Shown here: piece after piece, positions 11,299-23,035 of the stretch
How positions within the stretch are numbered: the stretch's first letter is position 1
Layout of the letters: each line of letters opens with the position of its first letter
Origin: Siphonodentalium dalli
Lineage: Eukaryota > Mollusca > Scaphopoda > Gadilida > Siphonodentaliidae
Assembly: GCA_032622095.1 (NCBI GenBank)
Contig: CP136061.1
Coordinates: forward strand, 4,334,505 to 4,398,504
Direction: 5' to 3'
Length of the DNA: 64,000 nucleotides
Program-made: the position numbers and the translations under genes
Notes under the pieces: model-generated
The model's input: the letters and a program-made list of their open reading frames with translations, nothing else
The model's database searches: none
Told to the model about the DNA's origin: nothing

Positions 11299-11445
11299 CA
11301 ACACAATACAAAATGCAACCAACGACAGACCGTTGTACAGCACAGGCACCAACTAACAGACATTCAGAATAAAAAGGTCGATAACCGGATCCCATTGGAT
11401 AACTTGCGTCGGTCGAAAGTGCTGCTTGTGATATTATAAATCCGG
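11299..11445 (-). CDS. Possible small cysteine-rich exon upstream of SRCR, unit A
   Basis: Within a longer open minus-strand frame (11183-11659), a strong donor (GTTG/GTGAGTGG) follows 11299 at phase 1, the phase needed to join the type-2 SRCR exon. A weaker acceptor (CATCCGAAG) before 11445 is also phase 1 and gives a 147-nt exon. The peptide contains ASYPMGSGYRPFY, then SECLLVGACAV and GCILYC. The spacing of Cys and aromatic residues is loosely like a PAN/apple module, but the piece is short for that family (about 80 residues) and the match is only suggestive. It could equally be chance. Support comes from the phase agreement and from the frame staying open in unit C. The unit B copy carries stops. 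Confidence 0.3.
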
Positions 11446-11836
11446 CTTCGGATGTATATGTAATACATACATCCGATACGTAGAAATAATCACAATAGAA
11501 GAGAAGAGTAGTGGGATACTCTTTAATTAATCTAAGATCAACACACAAATACATATAAATATAGTTCACTGAAATCCTGAAGATGGAGCGCAAGGCGTCT
11601 TCCCGTGTGGATGTACACCAATGTATTGGTCGAGAGCGGTAGAATAACTGTACACACATACTCCATTATAAGATATGTGACAATGCGTTGACATGTATGG
11701 GTGTAATATCGACTATATGGAGTATTGATTGGTATTCACCGGACCAGGCTTGTAGGACTCACCATATATTTAATTGGTACGACAAACTCACTGATTGTAA
11801 ATTTCTCGGGCTGATTGGGTGTCATAAATATGTTAA
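11446..11836. other. Unit A DNA between putative exon and hairpin; no gene seen
   Basis: Shared with units B and C. It contains the site (GATGTACA/CCAATG, near 11632) that is interrupted in unit B by a 511-bp insert. Nothing else is recognisable. Confidence 0.4.
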
Positions 11837-11931
11837 AAGCACGGCGCCCGATTTATAAGTGAAATAAACACCACTCGCGCCCTTCGGGCGCTTGTGATTT
11901 TTATTTCACTTATAAATGGGACACCGTGCTT
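11837..11931. mobile_element. 95-bp hairpin, MITE-like, unit A
   Basis: Near-perfect inverted repeat: the left arm begins AAGCACGGCGCCCGATTTAT and the right arm ends AAATGGGACACCGTGCTT. The apex is a GC-rich GCGCCCTTCGGGCGC. The same hairpin lies at 37513-37607 in unit C; unit B lacks the region because homology ends earlier. It could be a minimal foldback/MITE or a structured RNA source. No target duplication was established. Confidence 0.55.
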
Positions 11932-12893
11932 ATAACGTATATATATCTCAATATCCTCTATATTAACTTGGACAAGAGACTTTCGTACCACTTTTACAAC
12001 TCAAAGCCGGTTTTTGGAATACAGTCCCTTGAAACTTTACTTGTCTCAGTTCCAACAATACGATAATCATGACATGTTTATTGTCAATAATTTATATGAC
12101 CAGTCACAACATACGGCCCGGGATTCTCATGATATATTGTGGCAATACGGGTATAAATCCCAGGTCATGTGTGGCGGAAATTCAGTTCGTTGTCAGCATG
12201 GTTGATCTAAAAGACGTAATGCTGATGAGGGAAGAGGGTTTCTTAGATTTGGACCTGACATCAACCACGACGCCATGCATCACTTCAAGCCCCTTCAAGT
12301 CCGTGATTTGATTTGAATGCGATTTCGGTTTCACGGGCCTATCACCTCTTTGGATTTATGAAAAGCGACAAACGGTCGATGTGCTCGCTGATGGGCACCA
12401 CTCATAGACGTTGCTAGTGTGGTCCGACTGGGGGGGGGGGTGAGACCATAACATTTCCAACTATATAAGATTTGGTCTAATAAAATGTTCCAACTGTATA
12501 GGATTAGGTTTTGAGTAATGCAAAATTCCAATATTGGCTTAATGGTTTAATAATTTGGGTTTATGTATATTTTAAGAGTATGGACTGTGTAAATAAAGAC
12601 ACCGACACTAGTAACAAGAATAACATAGCATTGATATCTGTTTTATGTTTTGAGCACAGTATACATGATTTGATAAGAATATGGTTGAGGAATGAATACG
12701 ACTTTAAATACATGTATTCAAATTCCGTGAGTCATAAGTTATAACTTACACATTGGTGACAAGTATGCATGCTGATTGATTGTTATATTGTTAAGTTGTC
12801 CCCAGAAAAAAAGATATAGAGGTTTGGCATTATTAATAGACTAGTGTCCACGAATCTATGGTCTGAACATGAAGGAAATGCTTAGCTTTCAAT
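11932..12893. other. Unit A distal DNA; no gene supported
   Basis: Shared with unit C (37608-38570). It includes a G run near 12430 that is 10 G in A but 5 in C. Short plus-strand frames (12014-12205, 12069-12311, 12511-12744) are duplicated in unit C but show no domain, splice or start context that would support coding. Confidence 0.4.
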
Positions 12894-13936
12894 TGCTTGG
12901 TGCTGCAGCAATAAGTTAGTGATCAATACTAAAAAAAACTACTATATGCTAATACACACAGAGAACAATGATGACAAATGGAACTTTATAAAGGTTTACT
13001 TAAATAATAAGGAACTAAACAAGACAGGAAATCTTGAGCATGAATCCTCCACAAAATTCTTAGGAATCCATAAAGATGAAAACCTGACTTTCAAAAAACA
13101 TGTGTCCTCTGTTTGTTCTAAAATGGTGAATGCCATATACCACATCAATAAAGTTAAACACTTCTTTCCTGGTAGCGCACTTAAAACATTATATTATGCT
13201 CTAATACAAAGCCATCTCGTCTACGGTGTTCAAATATGGGGACACGTCCCTGCGGTCAAAAAAAAATTCATGCTTCAAAAACGCGTGATACGAGTTTTAT
13301 GTAATAAGAAATATAGAAGCCACACAGAACCTCTCTTTAAAAAAGAAAATATACTCAAAATCTACGACATCCACAAAGTACAAGCGGCTGTTTTCATGCA
13401 TGATTGGTATCATATGCGCTTAATATAATCATTCACCGACATGTTTACCAAACGCAAAACCGGACCAGACACCCGGCAAAAGCACCAACTATTTAAAAAA
13501 ACCCAAGAACAGCTTGGTCCCAACAACTACCATTCCATTCTTTTCCAACTATATGGAACAACTTAGATAACGAATTTACATCATACCAATCCAGACACAA
13601 ATTCAAACGGCGTTTACATGCCGATTGCATTAAAAAATATGCTGCAACAATTAAATGCAACAATCAACGATGTCCCGACTGTGTGGTAGCTCGTCAATAA
13701 GTGACTTCCCCTATATCGCAATCCCCAACCTCACTCACCACATTCCTACTCGACTTTCAAGGAACATCCCACTGACAAGAGACAAACCATCGAGTAACCA
13801 ATAAGCGATTTATCTAGACGTATACCCTCCATGTATATAACCCAGTTAAATGCAACCGTTGTGTGATACATAATTATATAGCCGTGCATTGTACAATAAA
13901 TCTTGACCGCCTATCGTAACATCTTTTCTTCTTTAA

Positions 13937-13978
13937 GGGGGTGGCAGTAAGACAGTCTAGTCTGACTGTGCCACCCCC
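13937..13978 (+). other. Stem-loop in the LINE 3' UTR
   Basis: GGGGGTGGCA at the left pairs with TGCCACCCCC at the right, with imperfect pairing of ACAG/CTGT inside. It lies about 60 bp before the (TATCC)n tail. In several LINE clades a 3' stem-loop plus a short tandem tail is what the element's own RT recognises. That role is inferred from position only. Confidence 0.5.
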
Positions 13979-14039
13979 TCAAATATACAATATCATATTT
14001 GTCAAATGTATTATGCATTAATATGTGTATATTGAAATA

Positions 14040-14069
14040 AAATATCCTATCCTATCCTATCCTATCCTA
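14040..14069 (+). repeat. (TATCC)n tail of the LINE
   Basis: About five copies of TATCC directly follow TTGAAATAAAA and end at TAATGCAACACA, where duplicated-unit start sequence resumes. This is a typical non-poly(A) LINE terminus. Confidence 0.8.
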
Positions 14070-17000
14070 ATGCAACACATTTTTAATCGAAATTCTTACG
14101 CGTACATGGATTACACAACAGGGAGTATATGCATGCTCACAATTAGTTTCACAAATGTGATTCGAGATGGGGAAACTATGTTAGAAAGTATAACATGGAA
14201 CAAAATACTCCTTACTGGAATCAGAAATAGTAACGCCCTCAAGATAATAGTATTACGCATAGATATAAATTATAAAAAAAAATGTAAAATACATTGGTTA
14301 CATGAATGCACTGCCTCAGAATTCCGATAACACAACTATTCCTTCAAATTATTACAAAAACTACGCCTTATTACTGCATGTTTCTAATTCACCACACCAG
14401 AAGTCTCTAAATGCGGATCAAAAATCGGAGTCATTGTGTTCCTGCTATAAATCGTGTCGTTATTTGTTTCAAATACGTATCAATTAACATATACGCACCC
14501 GTTCCTTCATTAAAATCATCATATTTCGACAATTTTAGGGGAACTCCGAGAATTCGTGGACCTCCGCAAACAGACTCCGCAAATAGGGACCTACTGCGAA
14601 TTGTCAAAACCGGAAAAAAACGATTATCTATTAATAACACGTCCACAGACAGACAGCGATATGAAATATGCTCACCAGTATACACCCTGTGGGCGTTAAT
14701 AAATATATGTTTTTAATTTTGATCTGCATGGCAACTATTGCAATCCATTCATGTATGTGTACATGTAGATATAACATATGTGTCTCTGAGAACAATACAA
14801 CATATGACCAAAGTTATTTCCGGAATATGTATGTCCCAACACTGTATCATATATACATGAATATGTGTAATCGTAAGATATTGTTTGATTGAATACGCTT
14901 CTCTTCTCCTGTCGTAAAGCCTCTCAGTAAAAACATGAAACAACTTTTTTTTTGAAAAGTAAATTGGTCACTAGCGAATTGCACTGGTCCCAAGGTTCAA
15001 ACAATCGAAGTGGTTCAGCACTTATTCCCGAAACGGATCACTTCTACCTAAATGTGTTCAATTGGGAAAGGACCTGTCTCTGCTATCACATAATGTATAT
15101 GTCATAACAGTATGTTGTGGTGTTTATACTGATAAGGCTTCCAGACTGATTATAATGTGATTATGAATTTATTTGTAACAGTCCACTTGTCCCTGATAAA
15201 ACAAATGGGGACACCGCTCGGTTGGTCGTCCTTGTTCAGTAAGTATCGTGCGACAGCAGATACAATAAAACTACCAGCCCTAAACAACTGATTTACAATT
15301 TACATTAAATTTGACTATGGTTCAGAATTCTTGATGACCCAAATACTGAATATGACTGTCACAGATGTGCATGTGCCTCATCGACAAGACAGTTAGTCAA
15401 CACATTGGCCCGTTTTGCATGTAATACAAATGGCCATATAGGTAACAAAATGTATAAGTAGTGTTTGTCCATCTGTACAATGTAACACAATTGACAAGTA
15501 AATGCAATGGGGTAATGGAGCAAACCCCATGTCGACAAAAATGAAGTTGTGTGACCGACAAATTCTCACACGATCCCCATAATGCAATCAACTGAACACT
15601 GGGTTCGCGGACAAATATCAACAGTGAAGTGAAAGTTATGAATATTCATTTATTACGCTGTAAAAAATATTAAACTGATGCAAACATTATTGCCTCAAAA
15701 TATTCAATGACGACTACCCGCTGTACAGTAAACCAGTAGTAATTGCATGCTTTACATGTTCAGGCATTCGAACAAATACATCATAAATCAACATTTGTCC
15801 ATGGACTTACATGTATACTGGTATATAATAGTAAACAACACTATCATGTACTTTATTCCAAACCTTTGACGCGACTGTCACGCGAGGCATATATTCAAAA
15901 GAAATACAGCCATGTTGACGTTGTCGCCAAGACATTTGACATACATTACGTCAACACTTCTCTTCGGGTGATGTACGACCGTTACTGGTTATGCATCAGG
16001 CTTAAATCACAATAAAGGAGACGGATGGTCCCCTGGTTTGAAAATATATATTGCGAATACAGTCAAAATGATTCCATAGTCCGATATTCTGAGAGTGATT
16101 TGAATGAAGTGAAATAGCTCAATGAAATAGATAGAAATAACCAGACAAAGGGTCACAGGCAAATGTGAACACTACCATGTCAACGCATATTTAAATGTGA
16201 ACACTATCATGTGAACACATATAAATGTGAACACTACCATGTCAACGCATATAAACATTTATCACATAAGTAGCCCCTAAATCCGGCCAAATATTATTTA
16301 GTAAGATACACGGGTATTATCGGCACACACATTGATATAAGAGCTTAGCGCAATGATAACGATGTCAATGCCGGAAGTTTATTATTATGTTAATTAGAAT
16401 ATAATTATGATATTCAATTCGTGTTGGGACATTTGGTGTTGACTGTGAGATAAGCATGGTAGAACACTTTTGTTAGCACGAAAAGACACATATAGAATGC
16501 AACTATATTATGTCTTGAAGGTGTATTTACTTCCTCTGTGGTTGTGATAAGGATATCAATACTAATGTTGGTTAAGCCCAACCATTTCGATATCGTTTTC
16601 CCTTGGTAAAATCATACTAAAATGTGATTATGTGGTAACATGGATCTCAAATCCGTCGCAATTCTATACATAATGTATTAACATTCCTGTCCACTAAATT
16701 TGATATAGCTCGGCTCGAATCGAATTTTATGCACTCAGTTCATAAATTGTGTATATAATTTCAACTCATCAGACATCCTGTATATATTATATACATGTAG
16801 CTGAGTCATATGGCACACATTTTTCTGTCAGTTTTATTTTTGGCAATGTTCGATGAAGCTGACATCTGTTAACAGACTGGATATTTTTATTTGCAATTGG
16901 AGTGTTTGCCTTGATATTTTGGTTTATATGGTGGTGGCATTAATGCATTTGTTTAATTGCTATCATCTGAATAGCACTGGTAGTATATATTGCTGCCTGG

Positions 17001-17310
17001 TCAATTTATGTTGCTATCAAAAGGTGACTTGTCTGACATACAAGATATGAAGAGGGAATTTGCTATATCATGTGAGGTAGATGTGTCTCATATTACACTT
17101 CCTAACTGAGTTATCCCTTTTAAATGACATAAACTAATGTAAGTATGCGCACGAGCTCTGATGCGTATTATATATACATACTAACATGTGTATACGCTGC
17201 ATGGGTTCACAAAGACTGATATCTTAAGTTCAGGCGGCATTTAAAATTATGTGAATCAGCGAACAGGTGACATGACCTGCTGCCAAGTTACATGTATCCA
17301 AGTTTACCAG
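14070..17310. other. Spacer between units A and B; truncated unit start, otherwise no gene seen
   Basis: The first 170 bp (ACACATTTTTAATCG, ATGGATTACACA, TTTCACAAATGTGA) match the unit B start at 17360-17545, so a fragment of a fourth unit begins here and breaks off. The remaining 3 kb has only short unsupported frames (for example 14411-14716, 15743-16015). Apart from a small tandem repeat at 16160-16256, nothing could be recognised. Confidence 0.5.
16160..16256. repeat. Short tandem repeat, three copies of about 32 bp
   Basis: The phrase AAATGTGAACACTACCATGT followed by CAACGCATAT occurs three times with a few changes. Nothing suggests a function. Confidence 0.65.
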
Positions 17311-17755
17311 TACACATTACATAGGCCCTAAATATAACCATACATGTATAGTATAAAGCAATACATTTTTTAATCGAAATTATTACCCACCTCTTGACTA
17401 TGTTTTAACACATGTAGTACGCGTATATGGATTACACACCAGGGAGTATGTGCATGCTCACAACTAGTTTCACAAATGTGACTCGAGTTGTGAAAACTCT
17501 GTTAGAAAGTATAAAAAGGAACAAAATAGTCCTTACTGGAAATAGTAATTGTTTTTGAATCAACATTTAAACACACATCTTGACTAAGGTGTGTGGGCAT
17601 AAATTTGAATTAAATATATGGTATTTTCTAAGGTGTTACTAATTAAATGTCTTTGTGTTTTGTCCCTGAATAGTTCCACTCAACTTGTGTTCCATAATGC
17701 GTATCTGTGTTGTTATCAATTCAATTAAATGCATTTGTCATATACTTATGCTTAA

Positions 17756-18052
17756 GGGGCCTCTGTGGCTCAGTCGGTAAGTGGTAAAATCCAAATCTTT
17801 TCGCCTTCAGTGATGGCGATAAGGGTTCAAATCGACAGCGGACTTTGTAACTCAAAATTGTTATAAGATAAAGTTGCCATTTAATCACCGACTGCGGTGG
17901 TTTGCCGCCCATGGTCGAGTAGTTAACGAGCCAATGAAATCACTCATATATTAGCCGTAAGTTTGCGGATATCCTCCACCACTAAAACTGGCAATGTCGT
18001 GATATAGCCTTAGTTGATAAAAGCGACATTAAACCTCAATCAATCAATAGAT
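17756..18052 (+). mobile_element. tRNA-derived SINE, copy B (uninterrupted)
   Basis: A-box-like TGGCTCAGTCGGTAAG near 17766 and a B-box-like GGTTCAAATCG near 17824 head a body ending AAGCGACATTAAACCTCAA(TCAA)n. It is equivalent to copy A without the foldback insertion and shows an empty site (AAAGTTGCCATTTAATC) near 17870, although the exact target bases have diverged. Confidence 0.75.
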
Positions 18053-18084
18053 CAACTGAGGCTTAATTGTATAAATACAGGTAG

Positions 18085-18960
18085 CGTGATAAATATTTCC
18101 TTTTTTTTGCTTTTTGAGAAATTGTCGTAATACGGTATCGGTATTTGATGTGATGGCACATTTACTTTAATTGATCAAGAACATTTAGTTGGATATTCAA
18201 ATTCGAAAAATGGGCATAGCTCCATCATAAAGGGTCGGACTGAACCAAAATTCGAATTTCACCTGTATTTCCATGTTATTAATCCACATACTCATATTAA
18301 TTTGATAGCTATCCATGTAATCATAACATCACAATGTGTTATTATCCGCATAAAAAGTTGATAAGTGACAAAACTCTGCCAAAAATTGTCGGATCGAATC
18401 CAAATCCAAACTTGGTCGGAACTTTCTGATATGAAGGCCAAATACCATATTTCATCAAATGCAGTCAAATACTATAATTCATGTTAACATCCGGACAACA
18501 ACCTAATCGGCAAATTATAGCCAAACAAGAGGCATAACTCCGTCAGTACTATTCAGAGCGAGCCATAATTCGAAACTGACCTCAGTGTATCAATGATCCA
18601 CATATTAAATTTCAGTAATCGGATTATCATATTAAGTTGAGTTATCATCCGGACTACAAAATAGTCAGCAAATTATAAGGCGAACAGGGGCATAACTCCG
18701 CCAGAAATCGTCGGACCTGATAAAAATTTGAACTCGATCGTGACCCATACCAAGTTTCATTACATTACATAAGTATGATATACTATTCAAGTTAACATCC
18801 GGAAAACGAAATAACCGGCAATTTCCAAGTCAAAAAAGGGGCATAACTCTGTCAAAATGGTCTGACTAAACCCAAATGCGAACCGAACGAACTGACGCAC
18901 CCGCATGCGGTTCGAACAGGCAGACGGGCGGACACCGTTCAATTCTATAGTCTCCCGAAA
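18085..18960 (+). repeat. GGGCATAACTC interspersed repeat, unit B
   Basis: Same degenerate block as 5600-6440, with GGGCATAGCTCC, GGGCATAACTCCGCCAG and a final GCAGACGGGCGGACACCG. No coding frame is supported. Confidence 0.6.
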
Positions 18961-19135
18961 TGATATTCCTGGCAACAATTTTAACAACCAGCATCAGCTC
19001 CATTCAACACAGCCAATGACACCATATTACATTTATTACATTCGTGTTTCGCTCGTATCAACACGGGCCACGGGGCTCTGCAACAATATCCAATAACACA
19101 TACAAGCTTATGTCCAACCGACACATTTTACTCAC

Positions 19136-19435
19136 CCTGACAGTCAACTCCAGCGTCGTAATAGTGTCCACAGGTAAATGTCCGCGAATGGGAGCAATCC
19201 CATATTGCAGCCTCCTCCCCGGTACATGCGACGTCTCTCATCCATATAGGTCCCGTACCTTGTCCGTAGGTTCCTCGCCCTCTGGCGATGCCTCCTCGAA
19301 ATCCAAGCATCTTGCACACGACAGATGCATCAGAGTCATCCCATCCCGCGTCGCACACTGTTCCCCATTGACCGTTCATATACACCTCAACTCGACCAGA
19401 TGTTATTATTGATCCACCAACCAGGCGAATGTTTT
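19136..19435 (-). CDS. SRCR domain exon, type 1, unit B
   Basis: A 300-nt exon with phase-1 junctions: CAGTTGCAG before 19435 and GG/GTGAGTAA after 19136. It encodes one SRCR domain with NIRLVGGS, GQWGTVCDAGWDDSD, VVCKMLGFRGGIARGRGTYG, GTGPIWMRDVAC, AIWDC, FTC and DAGVDC. The cysteine pattern is six (C2, C3, C5-C8). Compared with unit C, 16 nucleotide differences were counted by eye, 13 of them amino-acid-changing (9 residues), clustered at the residues after the first Cys, at RDVA, and between the fourth and sixth Cys. It precedes the truncated downstream context shared by all three units. The exon is intact although neighbouring frames in unit B are not. Confidence 0.9.
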
Positions 19436-19525
19436 CTGCAACTGATAAAACACATCAATTGGTCGACGTCACTCGATGTGTCGCAGTTACGACCTCATGT
19501 GAACCGATGTACACCATTACACTCT

Positions 19526-19815
19526 GCTTAATATATTAAATTTAATGTTGATGCCCGGTGTATATCGATGTATAGAGTTACTGTCTGCATAATATATTAA
19601 ATTCAATGTTGATACCCGGTGTATATAGAAGTACATTCTTGCAGTACTGTCTGCATAATATAATAAATGCAATGTTGATGCCCGGCGTATATCGATGTAC
19701 ATCCTTGCAGTACTGTATGCATAATATATTAAATTCAGTGTTGGTGCCCGGTGTTTACCGTTGTGCAGGCTTACTGTCTGCATAATACAATACATTCAAT
19801 GTTATGTTTGTGCCC
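19526..19815. repeat. 61-bp minisatellite, unit B (about 5 copies)
   Basis: Same repeat as 6990-7470 but with fewer copies. The divergent last copies (GTACATTCTTGCAGTACTG) correspond to those in A, so copy-number change affected the homogeneous left part. Confidence 0.85.
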
Positions 19816-20839
19816 TGTGAATATCGTTGATGTACATGAACCCATTGAAATGGACTATTGATGAGTTATATTGGAACCATTCATTGGCCAAACGACTGAT
19901 TCCGTAATGATGGAGTTTTCGTAATATAACTCCATGAGTAATCATATACGATTATCTGGAAAAGTCATTGAATGTTACCAAAATGGAAATTCCTTGATTC
20001 TTTAGTGTTTTCTGTAGCTATGTTATACAATATTTGATGACAGATGTGCACTGTTGAGCTGTCAGCTCTAAGGCCATATTAGTGTTTGTAACGGACATTA
20101 GATAGTCTGCTTAACGTACCGTCGCATCAGAACTAAACTGCTTTATCTACATTTTTGTGGGGAAATAAAATATTGGTATATTTCGTTTCGGTGAGGGATT
20201 TCCTGTCCGAAAATCACCAGATATCGGTCTACCAAATTTGAAAGCAGAGCTTGTGTAAATCTGTTCATCTCAAAATCCCACTTTTTTGACAGTGCTATAT
20301 TGTTCTATATCCACTGTGAACCAATTAATCTATTTATTTTGTACCACGTGATTATATAAATTTCAGTGCTGAAATGTATCTCTGACCTTCAATGAACAAA
20401 AATGGAACCCGAACTTGACAGAGCGCCAGCGAAGTGACTAGTTGCAAATATTGCTTTTTCGCTCCTTGGTGTGAACATCTTATTTCTAGGATAATAACTT
20501 GATTAAAATAACACCGAAATGGCGTGATTTTGGGATTTTTGCAGGTTTATATGATTGAAGAACACGAACAACACTTAAGAACGAAAACAAAAACAGAACA
20601 GTTTACACAAATAGTTCTATCTCCAGTTCGTGATTGCACACAAGATATCATATGTTTTGTTTCGAGACTCGTCATATAATAGTATTTTACACCAGCCATC
20701 ATACCCGCTGTGTAACATCTTCCAAAACAGAATGAGAAGATGTGAACCGGGGGGACCAAACTTTAAACTCGATTTCCCACAAAAATGAAAATATGGAGAG
20801 AACACTTTAGTTCTGACGCGACGATAGCTTTCTATAATA
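19816..20839. other. Unit B intronic/intergenic DNA, no gene seen
   Basis: Counterpart of 7471-8479 with the same lack of supported genes. Confidence 0.45.
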
Positions 20840-21249
20840 TTGCATGGAAATGTTGGCAATATGTCTATCGGTCGATAGTTGGTGTTTGTCCACTGATTTA
20901 TACACTGGAATGGCTCAGGCTATAGTATGTTCACCCTAATTATGTGGTACTATTCCAGGTGCGAACGACCTTTTGATTATATGAGATTATGGAGTGGAAT
21001 TATAGTGGATCATCTCTGTAACGAGGTTAACTGAAACTGTATTTTGTATTCCATCGTGATACAAGGGAAATTATTTCTCCTCGTGTGGTTGCTGTGAGGA
21101 GTATACTATTTCCTTCATGTGAAAATATTAAGTTAAAGAGGTCATGGCTGTCGTAAAATTTGAGAATGAATTCATTCCTGAGAAATCGCTGATAACGTGA
21201 TATGATGAGCTTATTTATTTGAGGGATTTGGCGCCTAAAACTTCATAAG
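20840..21249 (-). pseudogene. LINE reverse-transcriptase remnant, unit B
   Basis: Counterpart of 8480-8895. Compared with A and C about 11 bp are missing between the ILPTF-encoding and the DK-encoding segments (near 20880), and the upstream frame has a stop (TAA in place of TAT, near 21027). It is a neutral remnant carried by the duplication. Confidence 0.4.
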
Positions 21250-22336
21250 TAAATTCTAGAGAGTTTGAACCGGGAACATTGAACTTGTCAAGCATTCACA
21301 CATGAGAAAACATACACTGGAAGTGAGCATGTAATTTGCAACACTGAAAAGAAAACATCCAGTAATGTGGCACAATGAATTAGAGCGTCAAACTTATCCT
21401 AGTCATAACTCATTTGTTTCACGATCCGGTGGTCCAAAGGGTCGATAATGAACTAAACATAACGAAATACTCATGTGCTTTGTAACGATCTAGAGAAGTG
21501 ATAGGGAGTGATATTAACTTTTATTGTGTTTTTCACGAAAACGCTCTTTACTGTTTACCACATCAAAACATCCAGAAACGCTCTTTATTGTCCGGTAAAA
21601 TTGGAAGCTCCTCGAACAACAAGTAATATCACTACCGCCAAATAGCCAACGAAACGGAGCAATTCTAGGTAACAACACTTGTGCCCAAACTCATTTGTAA
21701 ATTTTGCAAACCCATTTAGCAATGAAGTTAACACAAATTGACAATATGATAGACCGAACCAAGACAGATATTAATAAACAAGTGAATATCAGGAACATGT
21801 TCAACAAATAATTACCTTCACAATTAACAATGGCATTATGTATGTCGTATATGTATGGATATATCCATTTAGTGTATTATATCAGATAATACATCATACA
21901 TAGATTGGAGACATTCACCGAAGAAACTCTCTATCTCATTGTCCGGGGAGTGTTAATTAGGCATCATGCATACATGTGTATATGGCTACTGTTTGCCAGT
22001 TAATCAAGACGACATTGGCAGTTAGTTATCCCGCAAATTGTCGTTGTCCTAGTGAGTCTTATAAGTATGTTATAACATGGTGATAATCGTTTTCTTGAAA
22101 TCGCCTCTCGTCAAGGACTCGTGAATATTTCTCGTATACGATTCTCTATGATGTAATGTACACATCAGTGTATTCCGAATATCATTTATATTAATAAATG
22201 TAAGTTTAGTAGAAAACTTTTATTAACAGTTTAATTTGCATGTTGTTGCTCTTCTTCGCTATGCTATGCTTTAATTGTCAAAGCTGCAGATTAATGCAGA
22301 ACATGGATATATACATATATACAATGGGGTCACTTA
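21250..22336. other. Unit B intronic/intergenic DNA, no gene seen
   Basis: Counterpart of 8896-9988 at high identity, with no supported gene. Confidence 0.45.
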
Positions 22337-22376
<40 letters not shown>

Positions 22377-22579
22377 GAAGTCCCCACCGTCATCATCGTC
22401 CTCGACATTGTCTCATCATCAGTTTCATCATCATCATCATCATCATCACCATCTTCATCATCCTCATCATCATAATCATCATCATTGTCCATCATCATCA
22501 TCATCATCATTATCATCATTATCGTCATCGCCGTCGTCAGCATCATCGTCATCATCATCATCATCATCATCGTCGTCGC
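22337..22579. repeat. (TCA)n microsatellite, unit B
   Basis: An impure TCATCA tract. The overlapping low-complexity frames on both strands are translations of it. Confidence 0.9.
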
Positions 22580-22738
22580 TAATCATCTTCATCTTGGCAT
22601 CTTATTGATTGTCGTCCTGACAACGTTTATAACGTCATCAACAATATCGTCGTAATTTGTTTTCTCATTTTGTAGATTAGGTACACATGATGTGTGTTCA
22701 TTTATACATAAGTATGATGTATACAATCATTAACTTAC

Positions 22739-23035
22739 CCGGACATTCCACCCCAGCATCCTGGGTGTGTTGACAGCTATTTGTTCCCCGTCCGTTGTGA
22801 GTGCAATCCCACACTGAAGTCTCATTTCCAGCGCATGCGACTTCGTCCATCCAGATTGGTCCCATCCCTTGTCCATAGCTTCTGGCAATACCGCCTTGGA
22901 AACCAAGAGTCCTGCACACGATAGCTGCAGCAGTATTATCCCATCCGTTGTTGCACACCGTTCCCCATTGCTCGTTCCTATACACTTCAACTCGACCAGA
23001 TGCTGTACTATTTCCACCAACTAACCGAATATCGC
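22739..23035 (-). CDS. SRCR domain exon, type 2, unit B
   Basis: A 297-nt exon bounded by TTCCATTTTAG before 23035 and CCGG/GTAAGTTA after 22739, both phase 1. It encodes DIRLVGGN, QWGTVCNNGW, AAAIVCRTLGFQGG, GMGPIWMDEVAC, VWDC, NSC and DAGVEC, with six cysteines and the NET glycosylation site. Relative to units A and C it has Ala for Asp in DAAIVC, Met for Thr in GTGPIW, Ala for Thr before the C5 cysteine and Arg for Trp in HNGW. Asp and Trp at these places are usually conserved in SRCR domains, so this copy may be weakened. Confidence 0.9.

Larger units (their letters stand above)
1..12893. repeat. Duplicated unit A (segmental duplication carrying two SRCR exons)
   Basis: This is the first of three copies of a 7-8 kb block. 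The order is SINE, GGGCATAACTC repeat, SRCR type-1 exon, 61-bp minisatellite, LINE RT remnant, (TCA)n, SRCR type-2 exon, small cysteine-rich frame, 95-bp hairpin. Long stretches can be aligned by eye to 17311-24681 and 30880-38570. The copy is lengthened by the foldback element at 497-5371. Positions 1-368 match the unit B start (17330-17755) and the unit C start (30880-31095) in pieces, and no gene is seen there. The right end is where homology with unit C stops and LINE sequence begins. Confidence 0.85.
12894..14069 (+). mobile_element. 5'-truncated non-LTR retrotransposon (LINE), Jockey/CR1-like RT C-terminus
   Basis: The element starts inside the reverse transcriptase and encodes its C-terminal part. 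Recognisable blocks are WCCSNKLVIN, STKFLGI, KKHVSSVC, LYYALIQSHLVYGVQIWG, LQKRVIRVL and SHTEPLF, as in Jockey/CR1-group RT thumb and tail. A stop at 13426-13428 ends the 169-codon frame. The homologous tail continues in the same frame (FTKRKTGPDTRQ), then shifts near 13545 to PTIWNNLDN, KFKRRLH and CNNQRCPDC, ending at a stop about 13699. A stem-loop (13937-13978) and a (TATCC)n tail (14040-14069) complete the 3' end. The YxDD catalytic block is absent because of the 5' truncation. No target duplication was found. Confidence 0.85.

Noticed and set aside
11838-11935. Rho-independent-type terminator
   Set aside because: The hairpin resembles one, but the setting is eukaryotic and it is carried as a repeat.
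14411-14716. 101-codon frame in the A-B spacer
   Set aside because: No start context, domain, splice signal or duplicate; overlaps an equally open antisense frame.
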